Shown here piece by piece: positions 8,431 to 16,632 of a stretch of DNA of 64,000 bases. The notes below the pieces were generated by a model, which was given only the letters and a program-made list of their open reading frames with translations, had not been told where the DNA came from and made no database searches. The translations under genes and the position numbers were made by a program. Origin of the DNA: an uncultured Caldilineales bacterium (GTDB lineage: Bacteria > Chloroflexota > Anaerolineae > JAAEKA01); the NCBI GenBank assembly GCA_937907455.1, contig CALESQ010000110.1:34340-98339 (forward strand), in the 5' to 3' direction. Numbering within the stretch: position 1 is the stretch's first letter; every line of letters starts with the position of its first letter.

Positions 8431-9240
8431 CTACAAAAGGTGTGGTGGTAGCAGCACGCGGAAGGTGGTCAGCGGTGCGATCAATACAGAATGTGGCTGC
8501 TGCATTTCAGCACGGGAAAGCAGTTCTAGTCGTTCAAACAGGCTGAAGTAGGCCTGGCGGGCCTGCCCCGTAGTCATGGTGATCGGTTCGTGCCACACCG
8601 AATAGCTGCCCATTCGCCCGCTACGGTGATGATAAAAGCCATCCACAGGGTGGGTAAGGATCAACTGCATGGCAGCGAAGGAGGCGAAACCTTCAACAGC
8701 CTGCACTGGCTGGCCGCTGTCTTCCAATTCGACTTCGGCGGCAGCCCAGCGTGAGCGCACGCGGTAGCTGTAGTGGCTATAGCGTCGTTCCGCTACATCA
8801 TAATCACACTGCACGGTATAGGTTGCCGGATGCCAGGGAATGCCCCATAGCCCGCGTGCTACATGCACCACCCACGAACCAAGCGTTGTGCCAAAGAACC
8901 AGACCGCATGTTGTTGTGTGTGCTTGTCGAAAACATACACACGATAGTTGGTCTGGCCGAACTGCCATTTTAGCGCAGGTACAAGGTGGATGAAGTGAAA
9001 GTCCACGTCCAGGAAGGGTACGGCGCTCAACAAGGCCAGTTGTTGCCCGTTAATGGGAAACTCAGGGATATCGAAACGTTCCGCCGGGATGTAGCGCCGC
9101 AGCCGCTCTGCGGGCAGCGCGTAGGTGATCAGGCTGAAGTGCGCCAGCCCCGATAGCACGTCCAGCCGGCCATCGCGGGGAGGCATCAGCCGCTGGTGCA
9201 GCAGGGCAGCATAGTGGGCATCACTGGCAGGCAGCGACAT
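8431..9240 (-). CDS. DUF2071 (YqjF-like) family protein
   Basis: A 269-residue protein with segments typical of DUF2071: LPAERLRRYIP, a central VYVFDKHTQQHAVWFFGTTL and LTHPVDGFYHHRSG near the C-terminus. The family (Bacillus YqjF) is related to acetoacetate decarboxylase-like folds and has no firm function. The start at 9240 follows GGAGG and leaves a 14-bp gap to the upstream methyltransferase gene on the same strand, so the two are probably co-transcribed. Confidence 0.75.
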   Translation of the reverse strand: MSLPASDAHYAALLHQRLMPPRDGRLDVLSGLAHFSLITYALPAERLRRYIPAERFDIPEFPINGQQLALLSAVPFLDVDFHFIHLVPALKWQFGQTNYRVYVFDKHTQQHAVWFFGTTLGSWVVHVARGLWGIPWHPATYTVQCDYDVAERRYSHYSYRVRSRWAAAEVELEDSGQPVQAVEGFASFAAMQLILTHPVDGFYHHRSGRMGSYSVWHEPITMTTGQARQAYFSLFERLELLSRAEMQQPHSVLIAPLTTFRVLLPPHLL

Positions 9241-9254
9241 GGTGCAGACCTCCG

Positions 9255-10196
9255 TCAGTGCATTTTCTCCAGCCGCACCACAGCCTGGTTGCCGAACTTT
9301 ACCAGGTTGGTCAGCCATGACAAGGCGTTGATTGCCGCCAGAACCAGCGGTTGCAGCGCGGGAATGCGGCCAAACAACCGGCGATAGTAGTCGCCCGGCA
9401 CAATCCACAGAGTGACGGCCTCCATGCCATAGCCGTAGCGCCGCGCCAGATTGTGTACGGTACGCAGTTCCAGCCGACCCGGCTTCACACCGGAGTACTC
9501 GACGCGCTGTGCCATGCCGCGCCGTGCCATGCTGCGGATTAACCAGTTGTTGGCGGGTTCGTTAAGCACGATATGTTGATAGCCATTGTGCAGCATAGCC
9601 TCCAGCGCGGCGTGCATGTCCGCAGTGTGGTGCAGCGCGTTCACCACCACCACGGGCACGCTGTCCTCTCGCACCGGGCAGGCGTTCAGGTCAGAGGTGA
9701 ACAGTCCCAGGCGCAGCGGATACGCCTGCAAGCGGTGCGGTGTTACCTGCAACGCACTCAGCGACAGGTCAGAGGCATATACGGTGTGCAGCGGGATGAA
9801 TGACAGCAGATATTCGATATCACGTCCGCGGCCGCAGCCCAGCAAAAACAGCGTCTCGTGAGGAATGCGCTGCAACATGCGTGCCGTTTGCGCCATGCTG
9901 CCCCGACGGCTGCGTGAATAGTAACTGCGCCACATCCCCTGGCGTTCGCTTTGTATCTGATGTTCGATCTCGCCGGGCAGCCAGACAAAGGTGTTACCGC
10001 TCAGCTCGCGTGCAGTTTCCGTGTCCAGCCGCGCCATGTCAACCATCTCTAAAACGCCCTCTGTGGTGATGGGATAGCGCAGCCCGCACTGCGTACAGCG
10101 TGCCGCGTCTGTTTTCTCCATCACCAGCGCCCCCGCAGGTGAGCAAGGGCAACGCAATAAGGCCAGATAGTCAGCCGGATGCAGTAAAGTACTCAT
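9255..10196 (-). CDS. Class I SAM-dependent methyltransferase with N-terminal zinc ribbon
   Basis: A 313-residue protein. The N-terminus carries a Trm112-like zinc ribbon (C16, C18, C34, C37; LRCPCSP and CTQCGLRYP). The SAM-binding motif LLGCGRGRD lies at about 118-126, followed by an acidic residue in VYASDLS and the post-motif VVVNALHHTADM. The fold matches UbiE/Coq5-type small-molecule methyltransferases; the substrate is unknown. The C-terminus is hydrophobic (LVLAAINALSWL), suggesting membrane or lipid contact. The start at 10196 is chosen by alignment of the zinc ribbon; upstream in-frame residues reach into the divergent promoter. Confidence 0.75.
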   Translation of the reverse strand: MSTLLHPADYLALLRCPCSPAGALVMEKTDAARCTQCGLRYPITTEGVLEMVDMARLDTETARELSGNTFVWLPGEIEHQIQSERQGMWRSYYSRSRRGSMAQTARMLQRIPHETLFLLGCGRGRDIEYLLSFIPLHTVYASDLSLSALQVTPHRLQAYPLRLGLFTSDLNACPVREDSVPVVVVNALHHTADMHAALEAMLHNGYQHIVLNEPANNWLIRSMARRGMAQRVEYSGVKPGRLELRTVHNLARRYGYGMEAVTLWIVPGDYYRRLFGRIPALQPLVLAAINALSWLTNLVKFGNQAVVRLEKMH

Positions 10197-10254
10197 GGGC
10201 GAACTATACCGCAATGCCGCTTTTTTGCCAACCCGTGCCAGTCTGTTGCCGCTC

Positions 10255-10283
10255 TTGACAGCCCCGCTCCGCTCCGCTATACT
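10255..10283 (+). promoter_or_regulatory. Near-consensus sigma-70 promoter of the DUF3224 gene
   Basis: A perfect -35 TTGACA (10255-10260) is separated by 17 bp from TATACT (10278-10283), about 57 bp upstream of the DUF3224 start codon. This is one of the closest matches to the vegetative consensus in the window. Confidence 0.75.
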
Positions 10284-10339
10284 TGCGGTGATCAGTGATC
10301 TAATCAGAACCCGCAATTTGTCATCGGCAAGGAGATTTC

Positions 10340-10756
10340 ATGCCTACTGCACAAGGTTCGTTTGAAGTAAAGTTAACCCCTCAAACCGCCAGCGCCGAGA
10401 TGCAGGCCGCCAACCTGGGCCGCATGAGCATTGACAAGCACTTCCACGGCGATTTGGAGGCCGTCAGTCAGGGCGAAATGCTTTCCTGCATCACCGATGT
10501 GGATGGCTCGGCGGGCTATGTAGCCATTGAGCGTGTCACCGGCATGTTGCAGGGGCGCAGCGGCAGCTTTGCCTTGCAGCACAATGGCATCATGGCGCGC
10601 GGCGCAGCCAGGTTGATCATCGAGGTGGTACCTGATACCGGCAGCGATGAACTGGCTGGGTTGAGCGGTTCATTGACCATTGATATTCGTGAGGGCAGGC
10701 ACTTCTATGCCTTGCACTATACCCTGCCCGGCGTGTTTGATCAAGCCGTAGGTTAG
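10340..10756 (+). CDS. DUF3224 family protein
   Basis: A 138-residue protein matching the DUF3224 family, with the conserved run DKHFHGDLEAVSQGEML (about 33-49), then GYVAIERVTG and the closing LTIDIREGRHFYALHYTLP. The family forms an allene-oxide-cyclase-like beta barrel of unknown role. AAGGAG six bases before the ATG and a strong promoter support the start. It is followed by two small membrane protein genes and a lipoprotein gene on the same strand. Confidence 0.8.
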   Translation: MPTAQGSFEVKLTPQTASAEMQAANLGRMSIDKHFHGDLEAVSQGEMLSCITDVDGSAGYVAIERVTGMLQGRSGSFALQHNGIMARGAARLIIEVVPDTGSDELAGLSGSLTIDIREGRHFYALHYTLPGVFDQAVG

Positions 10757-10782
10757 TTAGCGGTGAGCAGAGGAAGGAAATC

Positions 10783-11226
10783 ATGTCTACGAAAACTGTT
10801 TTTGGCGGAGCGATTGCTATTATTTTGCTCGGTCTCTACGTTTATTTGGTTACCGGTGCCATTACCGCGGTGTATTGCACCCCACAACCCGATTGTCTGG
10901 CCCGCTTTACCGATCCTATGGCCGCGGCGTTGGCATTGATTGGCGGCCTGGTTTCGGCGTTGGTGATTGCCGAGCTAGCCATCACCAAGCCGGGTGAGCC
11001 GCCCCTGGCGCGCACGGTTGGCGCCAACAGCAGCAAAGCCAGGATATCTACTCTGACCGTCCTTACTTTCGGCTATCTGGGCGTGTGGACGTTAATCGGC
11101 CTGGTTGCCTTCATTGTCGGCCTCAATCATCCCAGTGTGTTGCAACCGCTGACCGACCTGGGAAATTCCTGGCTGGGGCTGGCCGTAGCTGCAGGCTATG
11201 CCTATTTCGGCCTTAGCCCGCAATAA
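10783..11226 (+). CDS. Small integral membrane protein, unknown
   Basis: A 147-residue protein with four predicted membrane segments (about 5-27, 42-65, 88-110 and 124-143). A small loop with two cysteines (YCTPQPDCLARF) lies between the first two. GAGGAAGGAAATC precedes the ATG. I do not recognise a family. It is part of a tight cluster of four plus-strand genes starting at 10340, 13 bp before the next one. Confidence 0.6.
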   Translation: MSTKTVFGGAIAIILLGLYVYLVTGAITAVYCTPQPDCLARFTDPMAAALALIGGLVSALVIAELAITKPGEPPLARTVGANSSKARISTLTVLTFGYLGVWTLIGLVAFIVGLNHPSVLQPLTDLGNSWLGLAVAAGYAYFGLSPQ

Positions 11227-11239
11227 AAGCAAGGGTTTT

Positions 11240-11713
11240 ATGCGACGTTCTACCCTTCAGGCTGGTTTGTTCGGTGGCGCTTTGGCCGTGCTGCTGGGCA
11301 TTATCACCGTGTTGCCCTATGTGGGGCTGTGCCTGGCTATCCCGTTGTTTCCCGTGGTGTTTTTCCTCACCGGCATCGCTGTGGTGCGCATTGCGCCCCT
11401 GCCCCTGGAAGTGGGGCAGGCCGCAGCGTCTGGTGCTTCTGCCGGCGCGCTGGCGGGGGTCATCGGCGGCATTGCTGCTATGTTCCTTGCGCCCATCCGT
11501 CTGGCCGTTGCCGGCGGTGCTGAACAGGCCGTGCGCATCCTGACACCGGGGCAAATCGAGGCGCTCACTGCACGCGGTCTCGACCCCGTGGCTGTGATGG
11601 ATTTTGCTGGTGGTGTCGGCGCGGGTCTGTTGTGCTGCGGCCTACAGCTTTTCACCAGTGTATTGCTGGCTGGTTTGGCGGCAGCGCTTTATGCCGCTTA
11701 CCGGCGCGCCTGA
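11240..11713 (+). CDS. Small integral membrane protein, unknown
   Basis: A 157-residue membrane protein with about three hydrophobic regions: two near the N-terminus (9-60, Gly/Ala/Val-rich), one at 75-95, and a C-terminal segment containing LLCCGLQLFTSVLLAGLAAAL. The composition and the GASAGALAGVIGGIAAM glycine-zipper-like stretch resemble other poorly characterised DUF-type membrane proteins. The start at 11240 follows AAGGG and keeps a 13-bp gap after the previous gene. No function assigned. Confidence 0.55.
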   Translation: MRRSTLQAGLFGGALAVLLGIITVLPYVGLCLAIPLFPVVFFLTGIAVVRIAPLPLEVGQAAASGASAGALAGVIGGIAAMFLAPIRLAVAGGAEQAVRILTPGQIEALTARGLDPVAVMDFAGGVGAGLLCCGLQLFTSVLLAGLAAALYAAYRRA

Positions 11714-11745
11714 TGTTATTGCCGTATTGCAAGAGGAGCATCGCT

Positions 11746-12360
11746 ATGAAACCGTGGATTGTCGCAACGTGGATTGTCGCCGTCTTCGTGTTGGCCGCCT
11801 GTGGTGGCGCGCAGGCTACCCCCTATCCTGAACCAACCGCCTACCCCACCTATACGCCCTACCCTGAGCCGACCGCCTACCCCACCTATACGCCTTATCC
11901 TGAGCCTGTATCAGCCCCGGATGACCTGGACGATCTGTTTTGCTCCTACGATTTTTGTATGGGCCATCCTTCCGGCGCATATCTTACCGACCTGGAAGCG
12001 CCCGACGAGTGGAATTTCTACGACATTGGCTCGTTGGTAGGTATCAGCACATCAGGTACATGGATCGGCGTAGATTGGGAGCAGATCAGTCTTTCCAAGT
12101 GGCAACTGGATGAGCAGGTCGCCGATCTGGCTAACAGCATGGGCGAGGCTCAGGGCGAGGTTCATGCCGAGCAAGCTGGCGGCTTTGAGCTGGCTGTCGT
12201 ATCCATCTACGACGCCGAAGATCCTGATCTGCCCTACGGCACAGCCGCCGCCTGGTACTGCGGCGATCGCGGCTTTCGTGCCGCAGTGTTCACCAAAAAG
12301 CAGTCACCGTCCGAGGTACTGCTGCTTGAATCTATCGAACGCTTCTTCTGCAGCGATTAG
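11746..12360 (+). CDS. Secreted lipoprotein with Pro/Tyr/Thr tandem linker
   Basis: A 204-residue protein with a signal peptide ending in the lipobox LAAC (lipidated C19). It is followed by a perfect two-and-a-half copy tandem repeat of the 12-residue unit PEPTAYPTYTPY (residues about 27-54), which would form an extended stalk. The globular domain (about 60-204) has four cysteines (FCSYDFC, WYCGDR, FFCSD) that could pair outside the membrane. No family recognised. AGAGGAG precedes the ATG. It is the last gene of the 10340-12360 cluster and runs into a repeat region. Confidence 0.7.
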   Translation: MKPWIVATWIVAVFVLAACGGAQATPYPEPTAYPTYTPYPEPTAYPTYTPYPEPVSAPDDLDDLFCSYDFCMGHPSGAYLTDLEAPDEWNFYDIGSLVGISTSGTWIGVDWEQISLSKWQLDEQVADLANSMGEAQGEVHAEQAGGFELAVVSIYDAEDPDLPYGTAAAWYCGDRGFRAAVFTKKQSPSEVLLLESIERFFCSD

Positions 12361-12404
12361 CGCCGATTGCTTCCTCCGGGATGCTGCGGCCGGCCCTGCG
12401 CGCT

Positions 12405-12552
12405 GCGGCCGGTCTCCCGACCGAGCCGCCGCGCTCTCCCGACCGGGCCGCAGATGCGTGCGCAAGCACAGCTGGCTCGGTCTGGAGACCGGCCAGAGCA
12501 AAAGGTTCCCAATCTCCCGACCGAGCCGCAGCGCCCTCCTGACCGGGCCGCC
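12405..12552. repeat. Cluster of GGTCTCCCGACC-type palindromic repeats
   Basis: Between the lipoprotein stop and the zinc-ribbon stop lie at least five copies of a short element with core GGTCTCCCGACCGAGCC, at about 12410, 12433, 12511 and 12536, plus one inverted copy at 12474-12497 (GGCTCGGTC...GACCGGCC). Copies differ at the same sites (CTCCC/CTCCT, GAGCC/GGGCC) as those in the tandem array at 63691. Each has a small CGGTC/GACCG stem. The last copy abuts the stop codon of the zinc-ribbon gene. Confidence 0.8.
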
Positions 12553-14046
12553 TTAGTCAAACCACACACCGCAGTGGGGGCATTGGGCATCCGCGGCGTT
12601 CACCTCTTCGCCGCAGGAGGGGCAGTACAGGCCGATCTTCGCGCCGCAGCGGAAGCATTCCACCGCATCCTCGTCCAGTGCGCCGCCACAATCGGGGCAG
12701 AGATACGCGCCACATGCCGCACACTCCCCTGCGCCCGTTTCTACCGGTTGACCGCACACTGGGCAGGCAAAGTCGGGGATAGCTGCGGCGGCAGCGCCGC
12801 AACGCGGGCATTCCGCCTCGTCATCAATCAACACCAGGGCACATTGACGGCACACACGCGTCGCACATTCGGGGCAAATCCCTGCGCCGCGCGGATAGCG
12901 CACACCGCATTCAGGGCACAGCACCGCCGGCAACACACCCGCCACATCCACCACCTGCGCCACAGTGCGCCCCTTTAAGTGAAGCTGACGCCCGCAGCTT
13001 GTGCATTGCAGCGCCGCACCGTACACCGGCTGATCGCAGTCCGGGCAGATGCGCATAAATAAACGACTGCATTCCGGGCAGGCCGCGGCCGAGGCCAGCA
13101 GCTCGAAGCCGCAGTCAGGGCAGTGGAATTGCAGCGGCAGACCGCAATTTGTGCAGGTGTCATTGTTTTCCGGCGCAATCTCACCGCAGCGCGGGCAAAA
13201 CACCTGTCCGCAGGCTGCGCAAACGCCATCCAGCAGCATCACCTCGGTGCGGCAGTGAGGGCAAGCGCGGCGTTTTTCAGCATGAGGAACAGCCGGTGTG
13301 GGCTGGGATGGCTTTTCTGCCGCGTGGACGGCTCCCACCACCGTGGCTGCCGCCATCTGCACCAGGGTAGGAGAGGTGTTCAGGGCAAACACGGCTGCAT
13401 CCAACTGAGTGCCACACACCGTGCATTGCGTTTGTTCCGGCTCCACCGCGGCCGCGCACATGGGGCAAACAAAGCCAAAGCTCGCGCCGCAGGCTGCACA
13501 GGCAACATCGTCTGTGGCCAGAGTCGCGCCGCACTGCGGGCATAGTTCTGCATTGCAATGAGTGCAGCGTTCTGCCCCCAGGTCGAACGCTTCGCCACAG
13601 GCCGGGCACATCAGCACAAACTGCGTGCCACAAGCCGGGCAGCTTTCGGCATCCACCGGCAGATCAGCACCGCAGCGCGGGCAGAACAGTTCGAACTTCG
13701 CGCCGCAGGCCGGGCATTGCGTTTCTTCGTCACCCAGGGCGGCGCCACATTCCGGGCACAACGCTCCGGCACAGTAGGGGCATATATCGTCGCCCAAATC
13801 TACCTCTTTGCTGCAGTGCGGGCAGGGAAAAACAAAAGCCAGCCCGCATTGGCCGCATACCTCGGCCTCTGCCGTCACTGCCGCGCCGCAGCGCGGGCAG
13901 CCCAGCTCAAACTCTGTACCGCAGCCTGGGCAGACCGTGGCATGGTCGTCGAGCGCTACGCCGCATAGCGGGCACAGCGCTTGGCCGCATTGCGCACACA
14001 GATCGTCGCCTTCTTCCAGGTGAAAATTACAGGTAGGGCAATTCAT
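12553..14046 (-). CDS. Tandem zinc-ribbon array protein
   Basis: A 497-residue protein made almost entirely of CxxC pairs. Roughly every 20 residues a CPxCG knuckle occurs (NCPTCNFHLEEG, LCPLCGVAL, CPGCGTEFEL and so on), giving about twenty zinc-ribbon half-units. One spacer (about 235-275) has low cysteine content (AAVFALNTSPTLVQMAAATV). No enzymatic domain, signal peptide or membrane helix is visible. Double zinc ribbons of the DZR type bind nucleic acids or proteins, but a long pure array is unusual and its role is unknown. Its ATG overlaps the stop codon of the upstream EamA gene (ATGA), so translation is probably coupled. Confidence 0.8.
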   Translation of the reverse strand: MNCPTCNFHLEEGDDLCAQCGQALCPLCGVALDDHATVCPGCGTEFELGCPRCGAAVTAEAEVCGQCGLAFVFPCPHCSKEVDLGDDICPYCAGALCPECGAALGDEETQCPACGAKFELFCPRCGADLPVDAESCPACGTQFVLMCPACGEAFDLGAERCTHCNAELCPQCGATLATDDVACAACGASFGFVCPMCAAAVEPEQTQCTVCGTQLDAAVFALNTSPTLVQMAAATVVGAVHAAEKPSQPTPAVPHAEKRRACPHCRTEVMLLDGVCAACGQVFCPRCGEIAPENNDTCTNCGLPLQFHCPDCGFELLASAAACPECSRLFMRICPDCDQPVYGAALQCTSCGRQLHLKGRTVAQVVDVAGVLPAVLCPECGVRYPRGAGICPECATRVCRQCALVLIDDEAECPRCGAAAAAIPDFACPVCGQPVETGAGECAACGAYLCPDCGGALDEDAVECFRCGAKIGLYCPSCGEEVNAADAQCPHCGVWFD

Positions 14047-14927
14047 GGCACACCTCGATGTTTTGCAAAAGCCGGCGGATGTTCCGCCAGCCAGACACCG
14101 CTCAACAACAGCAGTCCACCCAGCCATTGTACCACACTCACCTGCTCGGCTAATAACCAGGCGGCCAGTGCAATGGTGATGAGGGGAATCAGGTAGATAT
14201 ACATGGCCGCGCGGTGAGTATCCAACCAGGTGATCGTCTCCCACCACCACAGATTAGCCAGCAAGCCAGAGCCGATGCCCAGAGCAATCACCGCGCCCAT
14301 GCCTGGCAGAGTCCATGCGATAGGCGGTGGCGTGAGCAGGGCAACGGGCCAGAGCATCAGCGCACCCAGCAGAGACACAGCCCCGGTAATCACCAATGGC
14401 GAGTGGCGCAGGCGGCTGCCGGCAATGAAATAAAGCGCACCGGCCAGCGATGAGAGCGTCACCAGCAGATCGCCTAACGCCGTGTCGCGGTCCAGTTCCA
14501 GTCGCAACCCCCCTGCGCTGACAATCCACGCTCCCAACAGTGCCAGCACAATGCCCAGCCACATGCTCCACGGCATGGGACGGCGCAGCCATGTTGCCGC
14601 CAGCAGTGCAGTAAACAACGGCACCGTATTGGCCAGCAGCGCCGTATTGACCGCGCTGGTGCGCGCCTGGCCGGTGATTTGCAAGCCGTAGAGCAGTGTT
14701 ACACCGAAGAAAGCCACCACAGCCAGCGCGCGCCCATCGTGGCGCAATGCTGCGCCCAGCGCGGGCAGTTCACCGTGGTATGCCAGCAGTGCCAGCGCGC
14801 ACAGCGCGGTCAGGCTCCAGCGCGCGGCCACAATCCATGCCGGCGTCAGGCTGCGCAGTGCCACCGCGTTGAGAATGAAGCTGCCGGCCCATAGCAGCAG
14901 CACCGCAGCGAATTTCAGAACGCGCAT
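14043..14927 (-). CDS. EamA/DMT family transporter
   Basis: A 294-residue protein with ten hydrophobic helices arranged as two EamA repeats; typical features include AARWSLTALCALALLAY, AVNTALLANTVPLFTALLA at the end of the first repeat and AAMYIYLIPLITIALAAWLL in the second. The family exports amino acids, nucleosides or other metabolites. The start at 14927 (MRVLKF) is the family-like choice; a GTG at 14999 would add 24 residues and neither has a good ribosome site. The stop overlaps the ATG of the zinc-ribbon gene by 4 bp. Confidence 0.8.
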   Translation of the reverse strand: MRVLKFAAVLLLWAGSFILNAVALRSLTPAWIVAARWSLTALCALALLAYHGELPALGAALRHDGRALAVVAFFGVTLLYGLQITGQARTSAVNTALLANTVPLFTALLAATWLRRPMPWSMWLGIVLALLGAWIVSAGGLRLELDRDTALGDLLVTLSSLAGALYFIAGSRLRHSPLVITGAVSLLGALMLWPVALLTPPPIAWTLPGMGAVIALGIGSGLLANLWWWETITWLDTHRAAMYIYLIPLITIALAAWLLAEQVSVVQWLGGLLLLSGVWLAEHPPAFAKHRGVP

Positions 14928-15024
14928 GGCATCAATATCCAGTGTTCGGGGTAAGGAGGAAGCCGTAAAGAGCAGGAAGAAAAGTAAAGAGATGGTCACG
15001 AATAGCCGAAGCGACGCGGTCGAG

Positions 15025-15103
15025 ATCGGGGCTATTTCGCAGGGACCGGCGGAGCAGAGATCGGGACTGCTCCGCCGGATATCGGAGGCTATTCTGCAGG
15101 GAC
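15025..15103. repeat. Direct repeats flanking a perfect 12-bp palindrome
   Basis: Two imperfect direct repeats, beginning ATCGGGGCTATTTCGCAGG (15025) and ATCGGAGGCTATTCTGCAGG (15081), flank a hairpin with a perfect 12-bp stem, CCGGCGGAGCAG (15046-15057) and CTGCTCCGCCGG (15067-15078), and a 9-base loop. It lies between the pepT stop and the EamA start. It has no T-run, so it is not a standard terminator. Confidence 0.6.
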
Positions 15104-15136
15104 AGGACGGGTCAAAAGGTTCTTCCCGATTACCGC

Positions 15137-16387
15137 TTACCGCTCACACCCCAGCTCGACGATGCGCAGGCAGGTGGCGGTAGCCAATGCCATGTCTTGC
15201 ACCGTCACCCACTCCAGTGGGCCATGAACATCGTGCATACCGGTGAACAGATTAGGCGTGGGCACACCCATTTCAGTCAGACGTGACCCATCGGTGCCGC
15301 CGCGGATGGGTTCATCGTAAGGCTCCAGCCCCAGATCGCGGTAGGCCGCGCGGGCAATATCCACAGGGCGCATGTCGTTGTCCAGCCAATAGCGCATGTT
15401 GCGGTACTGCGGCGTGATGGTGCAGGTGATGGCCGCGCGCGGGTCACCGGCATTGATGGTGCGGCAGGCGAGTTGTAACAGCTCGCCGTGGGCGCGCAGC
15501 CCCTCCAGCGCATAGTCACGCAGGATAAAGGAAATCTCGGCGTGCGCGGCATCTCCGTGCAGCTTGTAACAGTGGATAAAGCCTTGACGGCCGTCGCTGG
15601 TTTCCGGGGTCAGCGTATGCTGCGGTAGCGCGTTGATGACGCGCGCCGCCAGCGTTAGCGCATTTACCATCTTGTCTTTGGCCGTGCCAGTGTGCGTAGA
15701 GACGCCATCAATCACCACCAACGCCTTGTCGGCAGAAAAAGATTCGTAGACCAGTGAGCCGGGTTCGCCGCCATCCAGCGTATAGGCAAAGTCAGCCGCC
15801 AGATCGGCAGGCAGGCGCGGGTCCACCCCGCGGCCGATCTCCTCGTCCGGGGTAAAACCGATGCGGATCGGGCCATGCTCCAGGGTCGGATTGCGCAGCA
15901 GCGCCGCGGCCAGCGTCATCACAATGGCTACGCCCGCCTTGTCGTCTGCACCGAGGATGGTGCTGCCGCTGGCGGTGATTACATCGTGCCCCAGCTTTTT
16001 GCCCAGGTCGGGCGCGGTGTCGGGTGACAGCAACAGCGCTGGGGCATCGGGGAAGGGCAGTGCGCCGCCCTGATAGGCGCGATGCACCTGCGGCTTGACA
16101 CCGGTGCCGCTGAAGCCGGGGATGGTATCTACATGGGCCAAAAAGCCTATCGCGGGTGCGTGTTCACCCACAGCGCCGCGGGCTGGCACTGTGCCCAGCA
16201 GCGCACCATAGTCGGTGATGCGCACATCGGCCACGCCCAGGCCGCGCATCTCGTCGGCCAGCAAATGCAGCAGATCGTATTGTTTGATCGTGCTGGGCGA
16301 AGTGGCCGAGGTTTCATCGGCCATGGTGTCAATCTGGACATAGCGCACAAAGCGCTCTTCAATTTCAGCGAAAAACTGATCGTGCAT
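15137..16387 (-). CDS. pepT: Peptidase T (tripeptide aminopeptidase)
   Basis: A 416-residue M20 zinc peptidase. Metal-site motifs are FLAHVDTIPGF (H85, D87), GADDKAGVA (bridging D148) and TPDEEIGRGVD (catalytic and ligand Glu near 182-183); the tail has GGTDGSRLTEMGVPTPNLFTG, characteristic of PepT. It removes the N-terminal residue of tripeptides in the cytoplasm. The start at 16387 is preceded by AAGGAAA. It stands alone, with repeat elements on both sides. Confidence 0.93.
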   Translation of the reverse strand: MHDQFFAEIEERFVRYVQIDTMADETSATSPSTIKQYDLLHLLADEMRGLGVADVRITDYGALLGTVPARGAVGEHAPAIGFLAHVDTIPGFSGTGVKPQVHRAYQGGALPFPDAPALLLSPDTAPDLGKKLGHDVITASGSTILGADDKAGVAIVMTLAAALLRNPTLEHGPIRIGFTPDEEIGRGVDPRLPADLAADFAYTLDGGEPGSLVYESFSADKALVVIDGVSTHTGTAKDKMVNALTLAARVINALPQHTLTPETSDGRQGFIHCYKLHGDAAHAEISFILRDYALEGLRAHGELLQLACRTINAGDPRAAITCTITPQYRNMRYWLDNDMRPVDIARAAYRDLGLEPYDEPIRGGTDGSRLTEMGVPTPNLFTGMHDVHGPLEWVTVQDMALATATCLRIVELGCER

Positions 16388-16506
16388 GATGGGTTTCCTT
16401 GCAGCTATCAACAAGTGAAATCAGGGAGTTTACATCAGGTGACGGGGTAAATACAGCGTAAACAAAATTGTTGCGCCAAGTTCAACAAGCTAAACGCTTT
16501 CATCGT

Positions 16507-16584
16507 TGTCACTCCGAACGCAGTGAGGAGCCCCTCCGTGCGTTCGTGAGGGCTTCCTCGGCTCTGGCGGGCCTCGGAATGACA
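16507..16584. repeat. Inverted-repeat element with TGTCAYTCCGA ends
   Basis: TGTCACTCCGA (16507-16517) is matched by TCGGAATGACA (16574-16584), 10 of 11 bases in inverted orientation, and the interior contains ACGCAGTGAGGAG and GTGAGGGCTTCCTCGG. Strings of this kind recur between genes in many environmental bacterial genomes. It lies between pepT and the end of smc. No protein-coding content. Confidence 0.55.
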
Positions 16585-16632
16585 GACAATCAGCATTTGC
16601 AAAGCATTAAAAGACTTCTCACTTCTTGTTTT

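Noticed and set aside
12367..12978. 203-residue plus-strand frame
   Set aside because: Antisense to the zinc-ribbon gene and made partly of repeat DNA.
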